Shown piece by piece: positions 1-6,124 of a stretch of DNA of 7,409 nucleotides. This stretch comes from an uncultured Erysipelotrichaceae bacterium (GTDB lineage: Bacteria; Bacillota_I; Bacilli_A; Erysipelotrichales; Coprobacillaceae). The translations under genes and the position numbers were made by a program. The stretch covers positions 1 to 7,409 of the forward strand of contig ONFH01000109.1 in NCBI GenBank assembly GCA_900317015.1, written 5' to 3'. The notes beneath the pieces are model-generated. The model did not search any database. It was not told the origin of the DNA and saw only the letters and a list, made by a program, of their open reading frames with translations. The first letter of the stretch is position 1. Each line of letters begins with the position of its first letter.

Positions 1-1
1 A

Positions 2-361
2 CAGATCCATCAGTTAAGAGGACGTGTGGGACGTGGCAGCGTGCAGGGACGGTGTTACCTGCTTTCCACAAGTACGAATGAAGAAGCGATTGAACGCTTG
101 AAGTTTTTAGAGACGACGACCGATGGCTATGAAGTGTCGAAATATGACTTGAAATTACGAGGCCCAGGGGAAGTTTTAGGGGCTAGACAGTCAGGCATTC
201 CGACATTCTTAGGAGATGTCGTTGCTGACTTTGATCTGATGAAGTTAGCACGTGATGATGCCGTAAGAATGATTCATGACTACTATAAATATGGTGAATT
301 TGGTGAGGATATTGCGATCATCAAACAAAATTTAAAAACGAATAATGAATATGTAGATTAA
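2..361 (+). CDS. recG: ATP-dependent DNA helicase RecG, C-terminal end (5' truncated by window)
   Basis: This is the last 119 residues of RecG, the superfamily 2 helicase that remodels stalled replication forks and Holliday junctions. The reading frame is open from base 2 and begins QIHQLRGRVGRG, the helicase motif VI region that contains the arginine finger. It continues into the family's typical C-terminal stretch, with DLKLRGPGEVLGARQSG followed by a short helical tail ending at TAA. A GTG at 26 lies inside motif VI and is not a start. The rest of the gene lies upstream of the window. plsX follows after a 30-base gap with no terminator, so the two are probably co-transcribed. Identification is secure from the motif pair; nothing looks broken. 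Confidence 0.95.
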   Translation, partial: QIHQLRGRVGRGSVQGRCYLLSTSTNEEAIERLKFLETTTDGYEVSKYDLKLRGPGEVLGARQSGIPTFLGDVVADFDLMKLARDDAVRMIHDYYKYGEFGEDIAIIKQNLKTNNEYVD

Positions 362-391
362 CTGTGATAAGATTAGGCGGAGGTGAAGCAA

Positions 392-1366
392 ATGAAACTA
401 GCAATTGATGCGATGAGCGGCGATCTGGGCAGTCCGATCGTTGTCGAAGCATGTCAGTCTTTTGCCAAGGATCATCCTGATGTGACATTACGTGTGACAG
501 GGAAAAAAGAAGAACTGACAGAACTAGAAAACTTTAACAATATTGAAATTATCGATGCCAGAGAAGTTGTCAAGATGACAGATTCTCCATTAGGTGTGCG
601 TCGCCAGAAAGAATCATCCATGGTCAAAGCCTTAATGATGGCAAGAAAGGATGAAGTCGATGGAGTCGTTTCCTGTGGCTCAACAGGGGCTTACTTTACC
701 GGGGCCATGTTATTTGTCAAACGTTTAGAAGGCGTTGAACGTTCATGTTTAATGGCTGTTTTACCAACCTTTAATGGGAAGGGCACTTGCTTACTTGATG
801 TTGGCGCCAATGCCGAAAATACGGCTGAACAGTTAAGACAGTTTGCCCATATGGGTTCTGTTTATGCCAAAGAAATTCGTGGCATCAGTAACCCAACGAT
901 CCGTCTTTTAAATATCGGGGCTGAAGAGCATAAAGGTAACGATATGCATCAGGAAGCTTATGCCTTATTAAAAGGCGATGAAGCATTGAACTTTGTCGGT
1001 AATATTGAAGGCCGTGACTTACTTGAAGGAAACTGTGATGTCATCGTTACTGATGGCTTTAGTGGCAATATCGCTTTAAAGAGTCTTGAAGGAACAGCCC
1101 TTGGATTAATGAAGGTCATTAAGAAAGCATTACTCTCTTCGACAAAAAGCAAGATCGGTGCTCTGCTTATTAAAGATGGTCTGAAAAAAGAATTAGGTGC
1201 TTTTGATTATAAATCTGTTGGTGGAGCCTTAATGATGGGCTTCTCGAAAGCCATTGTCAAAGCTCATGGTGGCAGTGATGCTACAGCATTTAGAAGTGCC
1301 ATGGAGTTAGCATATACGATGGTCGATCATGATGTCGTGAATAAAATGAAAGAAGGCTTAGCATGA
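392..1366 (+). CDS. plsX: phosphate acyltransferase PlsX
   Basis: PlsX converts acyl-ACP and phosphate to acyl-phosphate, the donor used by PlsY in the first step of phosphatidic acid synthesis; it is a peripheral membrane enzyme. The 324-residue product has the usual family length. Visible family signatures are AIDAMSGDLG at 4-13 (often AMGGD in relatives), VVSCGSTGAYFTGA at 92-105, LLDVGANAEN at 134-143, VTDGFSGNIALK at 219-230 and AHGGSDATAF at 291-300. I chose ATG 392 because the Shine-Dalgarno GGAGG at 379-383 lies eight bases before it. The in-frame GTG at 383 overlaps that site and cannot use it. The stop overlaps the rnc start as ATGA, implying translational coupling. No fapR or fab genes sit beside it, unlike the Bacillus arrangement. 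Confidence 0.96.
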   Translation: MKLAIDAMSGDLGSPIVVEACQSFAKDHPDVTLRVTGKKEELTELENFNNIEIIDAREVVKMTDSPLGVRRQKESSMVKALMMARKDEVDGVVSCGSTGAYFTGAMLFVKRLEGVERSCLMAVLPTFNGKGTCLLDVGANAENTAEQLRQFAHMGSVYAKEIRGISNPTIRLLNIGAEEHKGNDMHQEAYALLKGDEALNFVGNIEGRDLLEGNCDVIVTDGFSGNIALKSLEGTALGLMKVIKKALLSSTKSKIGALLIKDGLKKELGAFDYKSVGGALMMGFSKAIVKAHGGSDATAFRSAMELAYTMVDHDVVNKMKEGLA

Positions 1367-2049
1367 AACTGTTAGATTTTTTGCAGAAGGAAAACATTCC
1401 TTTTCATAATCTTGGATTATATAAAGAAGCATTTACCCATTCTTCTTATGCCAATGAATCTCATGCACCGATCCATGATTATGAACGTCTCGAATTCATG
1501 GGCGATGCCGTATTACAGCTTTATGTATCGGAATACATTTTCCGTAAGTTCCCTCAGTATCCGGAAGGGGACCTGACGACCTTACGTTCAAAGTTAGTGC
1601 GTGAAGAATCATTGAGTCGTTTTGCGGTTGAATTAGGGCTTGATCAGATCCTTTATCTTGGCGTCGGTGAAGAAAAGAGTGGCGGTCGTCAAAGAAGCGG
1701 GATCTTATGTGATATTTATGAATCCTTTATTGGCGCTCTCTATTTAGACTGTGGTAAGGATGAAGTTTTGAAGATCTTAAAGAAGACGATCTTCAAGCAT
1801 GTCAAGGATCTGGATTCCTATGAAGATATTCGTGATTATAAGACCAAGCTTCAGGAACTTATTCAGGCAGATGATCGTAAATCGGTCAACTATCGTTTAG
1901 TGTCTTCAACAGGTCCAGCCAATGCCCCAACATTTGTCGTAGAAGCCGTTGTCGAAGACATGGTCTTAGGCCGTGGTGAAGGGACATCAAAGAAGCGTGC
2001 GGAGCAGCATGCAGCTAGAGATGCTCTCAAAAAGATGGCTAAAAAATAG
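1363..2049 (+). CDS. rnc: ribonuclease III
   Basis: RNase III cleaves double-stranded RNA as a homodimer, processing rRNA precursors and antisense duplexes in the cytoplasm. The 228 residues match the normal bacterial size. The catalytic domain carries the signature ERLEFMGDA at 41-49, with metal ligands E44 and D48, and a second acidic pair D117 and E120 in CDIYESFIGALYLD. The signature has Met46 where Leu or Val is more usual, a mild change. A double-stranded RNA-binding domain covers about 158-226, ending in the typical GxGxSKKxAEQxAAxxAL pattern. The start ATG 1363 overlaps the plsX stop, and AGAAGG at 1351-1356 is a plausible ribosome binding site. It is the last gene of the recG-plsX-rnc run; smc and ftsY, which often follow rnc, are not here. 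Confidence 0.96.
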   Translation: MKLLDFLQKENIPFHNLGLYKEAFTHSSYANESHAPIHDYERLEFMGDAVLQLYVSEYIFRKFPQYPEGDLTTLRSKLVREESLSRFAVELGLDQILYLGVGEEKSGGRQRSGILCDIYESFIGALYLDCGKDEVLKILKKTIFKHVKDLDSYEDIRDYKTKLQELIQADDRKSVNYRLVSSTGPANAPTFVVEAVVEDMVLGRGEGTSKKRAEQHAARDALKKMAKK

Positions 2050-2057
2050 AAGATAAT

Positions 2058-2087
2058 AAAAAAGAAGGCGATGAGACCTTCTTTTTT
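2058..2087. terminator. bidirectional Rho-independent terminator between rnc and the DUF1275 gene
   Basis: A perfect 11-bp inverted repeat is visible. The left arm, six A's plus GAAGG (2058-2068), and the right arm, CCTTC plus six T's (2077-2087), flank an 8-base loop. Read from either strand it gives a stem followed by a U tract, so it can stop rnc transcription and the convergent minus-strand gene. The TAA stop of the minus-strand gene (2086-2088) overlaps the edge of the T run. Confidence 0.88.
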
Positions 2088-2793
2088 AATGCCCATGTGG
2101 TGTTGCCGTACCGACGTTACGTTCAGTGACTAAGTCTGCTCTTAAGAAGACAAATAACACGATGGCTAGTGGAATGTTTGCCAATAAGAGAACTCTTCCA
2201 TGCATGATCAGACCAAGACCGCTCGATAAAGCAGCACCTGTAATAAAGGCGATGATCATACCAAAGTGATGTAAGGAACGACTTAAATACTTCTTTTCTT
2301 CTCTTTTTCTTAAGTAACGTACTAACCAGCTGCCAGTCTGACGAACATGGTTCGTGACGAATGTCGTTGCCATCCCGACCCCTTCAGACTGTCTAAATGT
2401 ATTGAACTGCATCGCACAGATACAGTTGATGACGATCGGATAGACCGCTTCTGGAAAGGCATTGTCAAAGATGCCTAAGAACGTGATGATGGCCATATCG
2501 AGCATAATAAATAACGTATCCCAGCGAATGATATTTAAATGCTTGAGCTTCCAGGCAATCTGCTCAGAAAAGACGACACCAAAGAAATAGGCAAGAAATG
2601 TTGCGGTGATCACGGCAATACGGTTAAAGTTTCTTGTCCCGATGGCGATACCAAGTAGACATAGGTTAGCGGTCTGCGCATTAGCAAAGACGCCACCTTT
2701 AATAGATAACGTATAACCGCCATAGAAGCCGGCAACTAAAATCAGTATGAGGAATACATAATATTTCTCACATTCGAGATAGTGCTTGTCCAT
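2086..2793 (-). CDS. YoaK/DUF1275-family membrane protein
   Basis: This is a 235-residue integral membrane protein of the DUF1275 (YoaK) family, whose biochemical function is not established. The N-terminal block GFYGGYTLSIKGGVF followed by ANAQTANLCLLGIA (about 22-50) matches the family hallmark of a GG(V)F..(A/S)QT.N segment. CAMQFNTFRQSEGVGMATTF (126-145) matches the second conserved block. Hydrophobic segments lie at about 11-29, 58-75, 93-109, 116-130, 175-192 and 200-218, with a basic loop RKREEKK at 162-168, probably cytoplasmic. Start ATG 2791-2793 has GGGAGG on the minus strand at 2800-2805, six bases upstream. The gene is monocistronic: it diverges from the zinc-ribbon operon and converges on rnc. 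Family is confident; role and substrate are unknown. Confidence 0.88.
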   Translation of the reverse strand: MDKHYLECEKYYVFLILILVAGFYGGYTLSIKGGVFANAQTANLCLLGIAIGTRNFNRIAVITATFLAYFFGVVFSEQIAWKLKHLNIIRWDTLFIMLDMAIITFLGIFDNAFPEAVYPIVINCICAMQFNTFRQSEGVGMATTFVTNHVRQTGSWLVRYLRKREEKKYLSRSLHHFGMIIAFITGAALSSGLGLIMHGRVLLLANIPLAIVLFVFLRADLVTERNVGTATPHGH

Positions 2794-2813
2794 TTTTTTC
2801 CTCCCTTGCCCCT

Positions 2814-2841
2814 ATTATAAACAAGAATCTTTTCTTTTAAA
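2814..2841 (-). promoter_or_regulatory. predicted sigma-A promoter for the DUF1275 gene
   Basis: On the minus strand a perfect TATAAT -10 box occupies 2814-2819. A weak -35 candidate TTTAAA lies at 2836-2841, giving a 16-base spacer. The -10 sits about 20 bases before the start codon, so the leader would be short. The -10 is convincing; the -35 matches consensus at four of six positions. Confidence 0.6.
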
Positions 2842-2868
2842 GAGGGATTTTCAAAAAATAAGGGCGAC

Positions 2869-2897
2869 TTGATTTTTTTTATGGATAATGGTACAAA
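2869..2897 (+). promoter_or_regulatory. predicted extended -10 promoter for the zinc-ribbon/membrane operon
   Basis: TTGATT at 2869-2874 and TACAAA at 2892-2897 are separated by 17 bases. A TG at 2889-2890 one base before the -10 gives an extended -10 arrangement. Each hexamer matches consensus at four of six positions, so the promoter would be moderate. It lies in the divergent gap shared with the DUF1275 gene. Confidence 0.45.
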
Positions 2898-2925
2898 TAG
2901 GCAATAGTAAGAAGGAGTGAGACAC

Positions 2926-3600
2926 ATGAGCGGAGAATACTGGATCTGCGAGACATGCGGAACGAAAAATTCGGTCGAAGATACATACTGCAAAAAGTGC
3001 GGTCGCAAGATCACCCGTAAGGAATTGGCTGATGCCTTGAATCGTATTGAACGTGGGGAATCGGAACCGGTCAGACCGACTGTGAAAAGAACGCCTCAAC
3101 GTGAAACTGTGCGTCAGACAAACAGCTCACGCAAGCATCAGATCTTTGATGATGATTCTACTTTTGTCGTCCCAAGAGATGCGGTCAATCAAAGAGAAAA
3201 CCGTCAAAGAAAAGTGGCACCAAAAAAGGTGAAAGCCACACCAAAAAGAGAAACGATCACCCGAGAAGAGGTGAGACGAGAAGCTATGCGTCGTGAAAGT
3301 GTAGAAAAGGTCCGTGAAACAAAGCGACCGGTCGAACAGAATGAAAACATTCAGGAAAAGAAAAGCATCTTTATTCCGGAAACGCATAAGCAGTCGAAGA
3401 TCGTCAAATATGTACCACGACTGATCTATGGTATCAGTGTATTAGTCATGGCTATCTGCTTTATTGTTTATCTTGTTTCGGGGACAAAGTTAGGGACAAG
3501 AGTGACATTCTGGGGGTTCTTATCGACTTTAGGCAGTAACTTCTCAAAGTTATTTCAAGTGATCTATGGCAACATCATCAAGATGTTTGGCGGAATCTAG
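2926..3600 (+). CDS. zinc-ribbon protein with basic linker and one membrane segment
   Basis: I do not recognise a named family beyond the N-terminal zinc ribbon. Cys8-x2-Cys11 and Cys22-x2-Cys25 form a compact four-cysteine knuckle of the kind annotated as zinc_ribbon or double-zinc-ribbon. Residues 27-163 form a polar linker, probably disordered to helical, with 37 Lys/Arg against 22 Asp/Glu. It contains an imperfect repeat: TPQRETVRQT at 56-65 and TPKRETITRE at 105-114. One transmembrane helix is predicted at about 166-185, then an amphipathic or hydrophobic tail to residue 224. By the positive-inside rule the zinc ribbon and linker should be cytoplasmic. I chose ATG 2926 because AAGGAG (2912-2917) lies eight bases upstream; the in-frame GTG at 2917 overlaps that site. 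It is the first gene of a three-gene operon. A role in recruiting or sensing at the membrane is inference only. Confidence 0.85.
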   Translation: MSGEYWICETCGTKNSVEDTYCKKCGRKITRKELADALNRIERGESEPVRPTVKRTPQRETVRQTNSSRKHQIFDDDSTFVVPRDAVNQRENRQRKVAPKKVKATPKRETITREEVRREAMRRESVEKVRETKRPVEQNENIQEKKSIFIPETHKQSKIVKYVPRLIYGISVLVMAICFIVYLVSGTKLGTRVTFWGFLSTLGSNFSKLFQVIYGNIIKMFGGI

Positions 3601-3609
3601 GAGGATATT

Positions 3610-4065
3610 ATGTTTTGGGCATTTAATATATTTTCTGGTCTGATCAATGCTTTTAATGTCATTGCGGTCGTGGCCTGTTTGTTTAAAGGCGTGTTCGCAT
3701 TAAATGGGCTCGTCAATGTACCAGACTATGATGGCTTTGACGGATCGACAAGACGTATCTTTATCGTCACGCTCATTTTTAAGCTGGCCGCCTGGCTAGT
3801 GGCAGCCGGACTTGATGAGACCGACGTTTTACATCAGTATGGTCGTGTCTCTGCTGGCCTTTCAAGCATGGGCAAGTGGTGGATCTTTGCGATTGTCGTT
3901 GCAGCGGTCTTATTTCTTTATGTCATGCGTCGTAAACCAGCTGATCGTGAACAGTTCGATCTGATCGAAGCAAGCAAGTTATCTTATCGTAAGTTATTAG
4001 TCCATTGCATCGTCTATGCCGTGATCTGTTTTGTTTTATCCGCATTATTAGTAGTGGAGGTGTAG
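3610..4065 (+). CDS. small four-helix membrane protein of unknown function (paralogue A)
   Basis: This 151-residue hydrophobic protein belongs to no family I recognise. Probable membrane helices are at about 8-30, 49-67, 89-106 and 128-148. A short loop at 36-42 reads NVPDYDG, and a second loop at 73-81 reads VLHQYGRVS. A basic, polar stretch (MRRKPADREQ, 106-115) lies between helices 3 and 4. The ribosome binding site AGGAGG (3599-3604) overlaps the stop codon of the zinc-ribbon gene, five bases before ATG 3610, which points to translational coupling. The next gene encodes a protein with the same topology and matching loop motifs, so the two look like an ancient tandem duplication and may form a heteromeric membrane unit. 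No catalytic or transport signature is evident. Confidence 0.82.
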   Translation: MFWAFNIFSGLINAFNVIAVVACLFKGVFALNGLVNVPDYDGFDGSTRRIFIVTLIFKLAAWLVAAGLDETDVLHQYGRVSAGLSSMGKWWIFAIVVAAVLFLYVMRRKPADREQFDLIEASKLSYRKLLVHCIVYAVICFVLSALLVVEV

Positions 4066-4075
4066 GTGAAAGAAC

Positions 4076-4489
4076 ATGTTTACAATCTTATTTGGAATTT
4101 CGACGATCTTCAATTATGCAAGCATCATCATTGCGGTCGCTTTAATTGGCATCTCAATCTATGACTACATCAAGGATATTCAGATTCCTCATTTTGAAGG
4201 CGCCTATGCTTTTATGAAATGTTTTTATACAGCGGCCATCTGTTTTAACTTCTCCTCATTATTCTTAAGCTATTCAAATAAACAGGTGATGAACCGTTTT
4301 GGCGATATGAGCACCTGCTGGCTGCTTATCTGTGTGGGCTTCTTGTTTATTCCTTCCATCATTTCAATCGTTAATAAGGAAGGAAAAGGGGCTTCGAAAA
4401 GCTTAAATCGTATGTATATTAAATATGCACGAGCAAGTGCCATCATGTTTGCAATCTCATTTGCCTGCTCTTATTTATTAGCATCTTAG
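4076..4489 (+). CDS. small four-helix membrane protein of unknown function (paralogue B)
   Basis: This is a 137-residue hydrophobic protein with probable helices at about 8-30, 47-65, 81-99 and 116-134. It shares loop motifs with the preceding gene at similar positions: QIPHFEG at 36-42 against NVPDYDG at 36-42, and VMNRFGDMS at 71-79 against VLHQYGRVS at 73-81. It lacks the longer basic stretch before helix 4 but keeps a short KEGKGASK segment there. ATG 4076 is the first in-frame start after an in-frame stop at 4067-4069. AGGTGA at 4064-4069 is a weak ribosome binding site overlapping the upstream stop codon. It is the last gene of the operon; a hairpin terminator begins at its stop. Function unknown. 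Confidence 0.8.
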   Translation: MFTILFGISTIFNYASIIIAVALIGISIYDYIKDIQIPHFEGAYAFMKCFYTAAICFNFSSLFLSYSNKQVMNRFGDMSTCWLLICVGFLFIPSIISIVNKEGKGASKSLNRMYIKYARASAIMFAISFACSYLLAS

Positions 4490-4514
4490 ATCTTACGTTA
4501 TGTAAGATCTTTTA
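4488..4514 (+). terminator. Rho-independent terminator of the zinc-ribbon/membrane operon
   Basis: A perfect 9-bp stem (AGATCTTAC at 4488-4496 with GTAAGATCT at 4502-4510) with a 5-base loop is followed by a short T tract, TTTTATTA. The stem begins within the TAG stop of the upstream gene. The T run is short, so termination may be partial. Confidence 0.7.
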
Positions 4515-4561
4515 TTATGGAGGAAAAAATGTTTTTACTTTGATGAAATTACGGCGAAAAA

Positions 4562-4591
4562 CTTTATTTTTTAGATAAAGAAGTGTAAAAT
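4562..4591 (+). promoter_or_regulatory. candidate pncB promoter -10 with overlapping inverted repeat
   Basis: The likely -10 is TAAAAT at 4586-4591, 27 bases before the pncB start. A 17-base spacer would put the -35 at 4563-4568 (TTTATT), which is poor. An inverted repeat CTTTAT (4562-4567) and ATAAAG (4575-4580) covers that -35 position and spacer, where a repressor could act. A weak -35 with an overlapping dyad would fit a regulated promoter, but neither the regulator nor its binding is shown here. Confidence 0.35.
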
Positions 4592-4618
4592 TGTGAATAA
4601 ATTAAGGAGAAGGATACA

Positions 4619-6079
4619 ATGAATAAAAATGTAAATGAAGCGAGAAACATAACGCTTGTAATGGACTTTTATGAACTGACTATGTCATATAATTATTTTA
4701 AGCAGGGCATGAAAGACGAAATCGTTTATTTTGATATGTTCTATCGTAAGAACCCTGATAATGGCGGGGTGGTCATTGCAGCTGGCTTACAGCAGCTGAT
4801 TGAAGCAGTTAGAGATATGCACTTCAGTGAAGCAGACATTGATTACTTACGTTCATTGAATGTTTTTGATGAAGAATTCTTTGATTATTTAAGAAACTTC
4901 AAATTCCATGGTGATATCTGGGCTGTTCCAGAAGGGACTCCAGTCTTCCCTTATGAACCATTAGTCACAGTTCGTGCACCAATCATCGAAGCACAGATGA
5001 TCGAAACATTCTTACTTGTTACGATCAATCATCAGTCATTAATTGCGACGAAGGCTCATCGTGTCGTTCAGGAAGCAAAAGGCCGTCCTGTTATGGAATT
5101 TGGGGCAAGACGTGCTCAGGGGTATGATGGTGCCACTTATGGTGCAAGAGCTGCCTACATCGGTGGGGCTGCTGGTACGGCAACTGTTTCTGCTGGGGAA
5201 ATGTTTGGTATTCCAGTACTTGGGACAATGGCGCATTCATTCGTTCAGTCATTCGACACGGAATATGAAGCATTCAAAGCTTATGCCGAAATCTACCCAG
5301 ATAACTGCGTCTTATTAGTAGATACATATGATACATTAAAGAGTGGTATTCCTAATGCCATCAAAGTGGCTAATGAATACTTGATTCCTAATGGTCATCG
5401 TTTAGCTGGGATCCGTATCGACTCAGGTGATATTGCTTACTTAACAAAACGTGCGAGAAAGATGTTAGATGATGCTGGTTTAACAGATGCCAAGATCTCA
5501 ATTTCTAACTCATTAGACGAATACTTAATTCGTTCAATTCTTGAACAGGGTGCAAAGATCGACTCATTCGGTGTTGGTGAAAACATGATCACATCTAAGT
5601 CATCACCAGTCTTCGGCGGTGTCTATAAGATGGCTGCCGTGGAAAAAGATGGCAAGATCATTCCAAAGATCAAGATCTCTGAAAATACGGAAAAGATCAC
5701 AAACCCAGGCTATAAGAGAGTGTATCGTTTAATTGAAAAGGATACGAATAAAGCCATTGCGGATATCATCATGTTTGCGGATGAAAAGATCAACGTTAAT
5801 GATGACCTCACGATCTATTCTCAGTTCGATAAATGGTTAAATAAGACATTACCTGCTGGTGAATTTGATTACTTCGAATTACAGAAGCCAGTCTTTAAGG
5901 ATGGGGAAGTCATCTATCCTGAATATACATTAGACGAGATCAGAGACAATATGAAGAAACAGTCTGAGCTCATCTGGGATGAAGTCTTCCGTCTTGAATA
6001 TCCACATAAATACTATGTCGACTTATCTCGTAAGTTAATTGACTATAAATTAAAAATGCTTGAAGAAAAACGAGGTTAG
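4619..6079 (+). CDS. pncB: nicotinate phosphoribosyltransferase
   Basis: PncB joins nicotinate and PRPP, with ATP hydrolysis, to make nicotinate mononucleotide in the Preiss-Handler NAD salvage pathway; it is cytosolic. The 486 residues match the longer Firmicutes-type enzymes. Recognisable blocks include LVMDFYELTMSYNYF (13-27), EFGARRAQG (160-168), the GTMAHSFVQSF block (202-212) with His206 as the likely phosphorylated catalytic histidine, LLVDTYDTLKSGIPNA (232-247), IRIDSGDIAYL (265-275) and DSFGVGENMITS (315-326). ATG 4619 has AAGGAGA at 4604-4610 eight bases upstream. The upstream gap holds its own promoter candidate and an inverted repeat. The gene ends inside a terminator-like hairpin and is followed closely by tyrA, so the pair may share a transcript. 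Confidence 0.96.
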   Translation: MNKNVNEARNITLVMDFYELTMSYNYFKQGMKDEIVYFDMFYRKNPDNGGVVIAAGLQQLIEAVRDMHFSEADIDYLRSLNVFDEEFFDYLRNFKFHGDIWAVPEGTPVFPYEPLVTVRAPIIEAQMIETFLLVTINHQSLIATKAHRVVQEAKGRPVMEFGARRAQGYDGATYGARAAYIGGAAGTATVSAGEMFGIPVLGTMAHSFVQSFDTEYEAFKAYAEIYPDNCVLLVDTYDTLKSGIPNAIKVANEYLIPNGHRLAGIRIDSGDIAYLTKRARKMLDDAGLTDAKISISNSLDEYLIRSILEQGAKIDSFGVGENMITSKSSPVFGGVYKMAAVEKDGKIIPKIKISENTEKITNPGYKRVYRLIEKDTNKAIADIIMFADEKINVNDDLTIYSQFDKWLNKTLPAGEFDYFELQKPVFKDGEVIYPEYTLDEIRDNMKKQSELIWDEVFRLEYPHKYYVDLSRKLIDYKLKMLEEKRG

Positions 6080-6101
6080 GGTCTCCCTATCCCCGTTTTT
6101 T
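6070..6101 (+). terminator. terminator-like hairpin at the pncB 3' end
   Basis: Arms 6070-6081 and 6085-6096 pair at ten of twelve positions (mismatches at 6073 and 6076) around a 3-base loop, followed by six T's (6096-6101). The left arm lies in the last codons and stop of pncB. Because tyrA begins 23 bases after the T run, it may act as a partial terminator or attenuator rather than a full stop. Confidence 0.7.
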
Positions 6102-6124
6102 ATAAAAAGGAGAGTGCACATACT

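Noticed and set aside
383..391. Upstream GTG start for plsX
   Set aside because: The GTG overlaps the Shine-Dalgarno GGAGG, which is correctly spaced for ATG 392. The protein from ATG begins at the usual PlsX N-terminus.
2917..2925. Upstream GTG start for the zinc-ribbon gene
   Set aside because: The GTG overlaps the AAGGAG ribosome binding site that serves ATG 2926.
2742..3099. Minus-strand reading frames across the divergent promoter region and the start of the zinc-ribbon gene
   Set aside because: They run through the promoters and opposite a well-supported coding gene. Their composition looks like antisense shadow and no ribosome binding site is seen.
5043..5318. 91-codon plus-strand reading frame inside pncB
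   Set aside because: It lies wholly within a conserved region of pncB in another frame, with no ribosome binding site and no recognisable domain.
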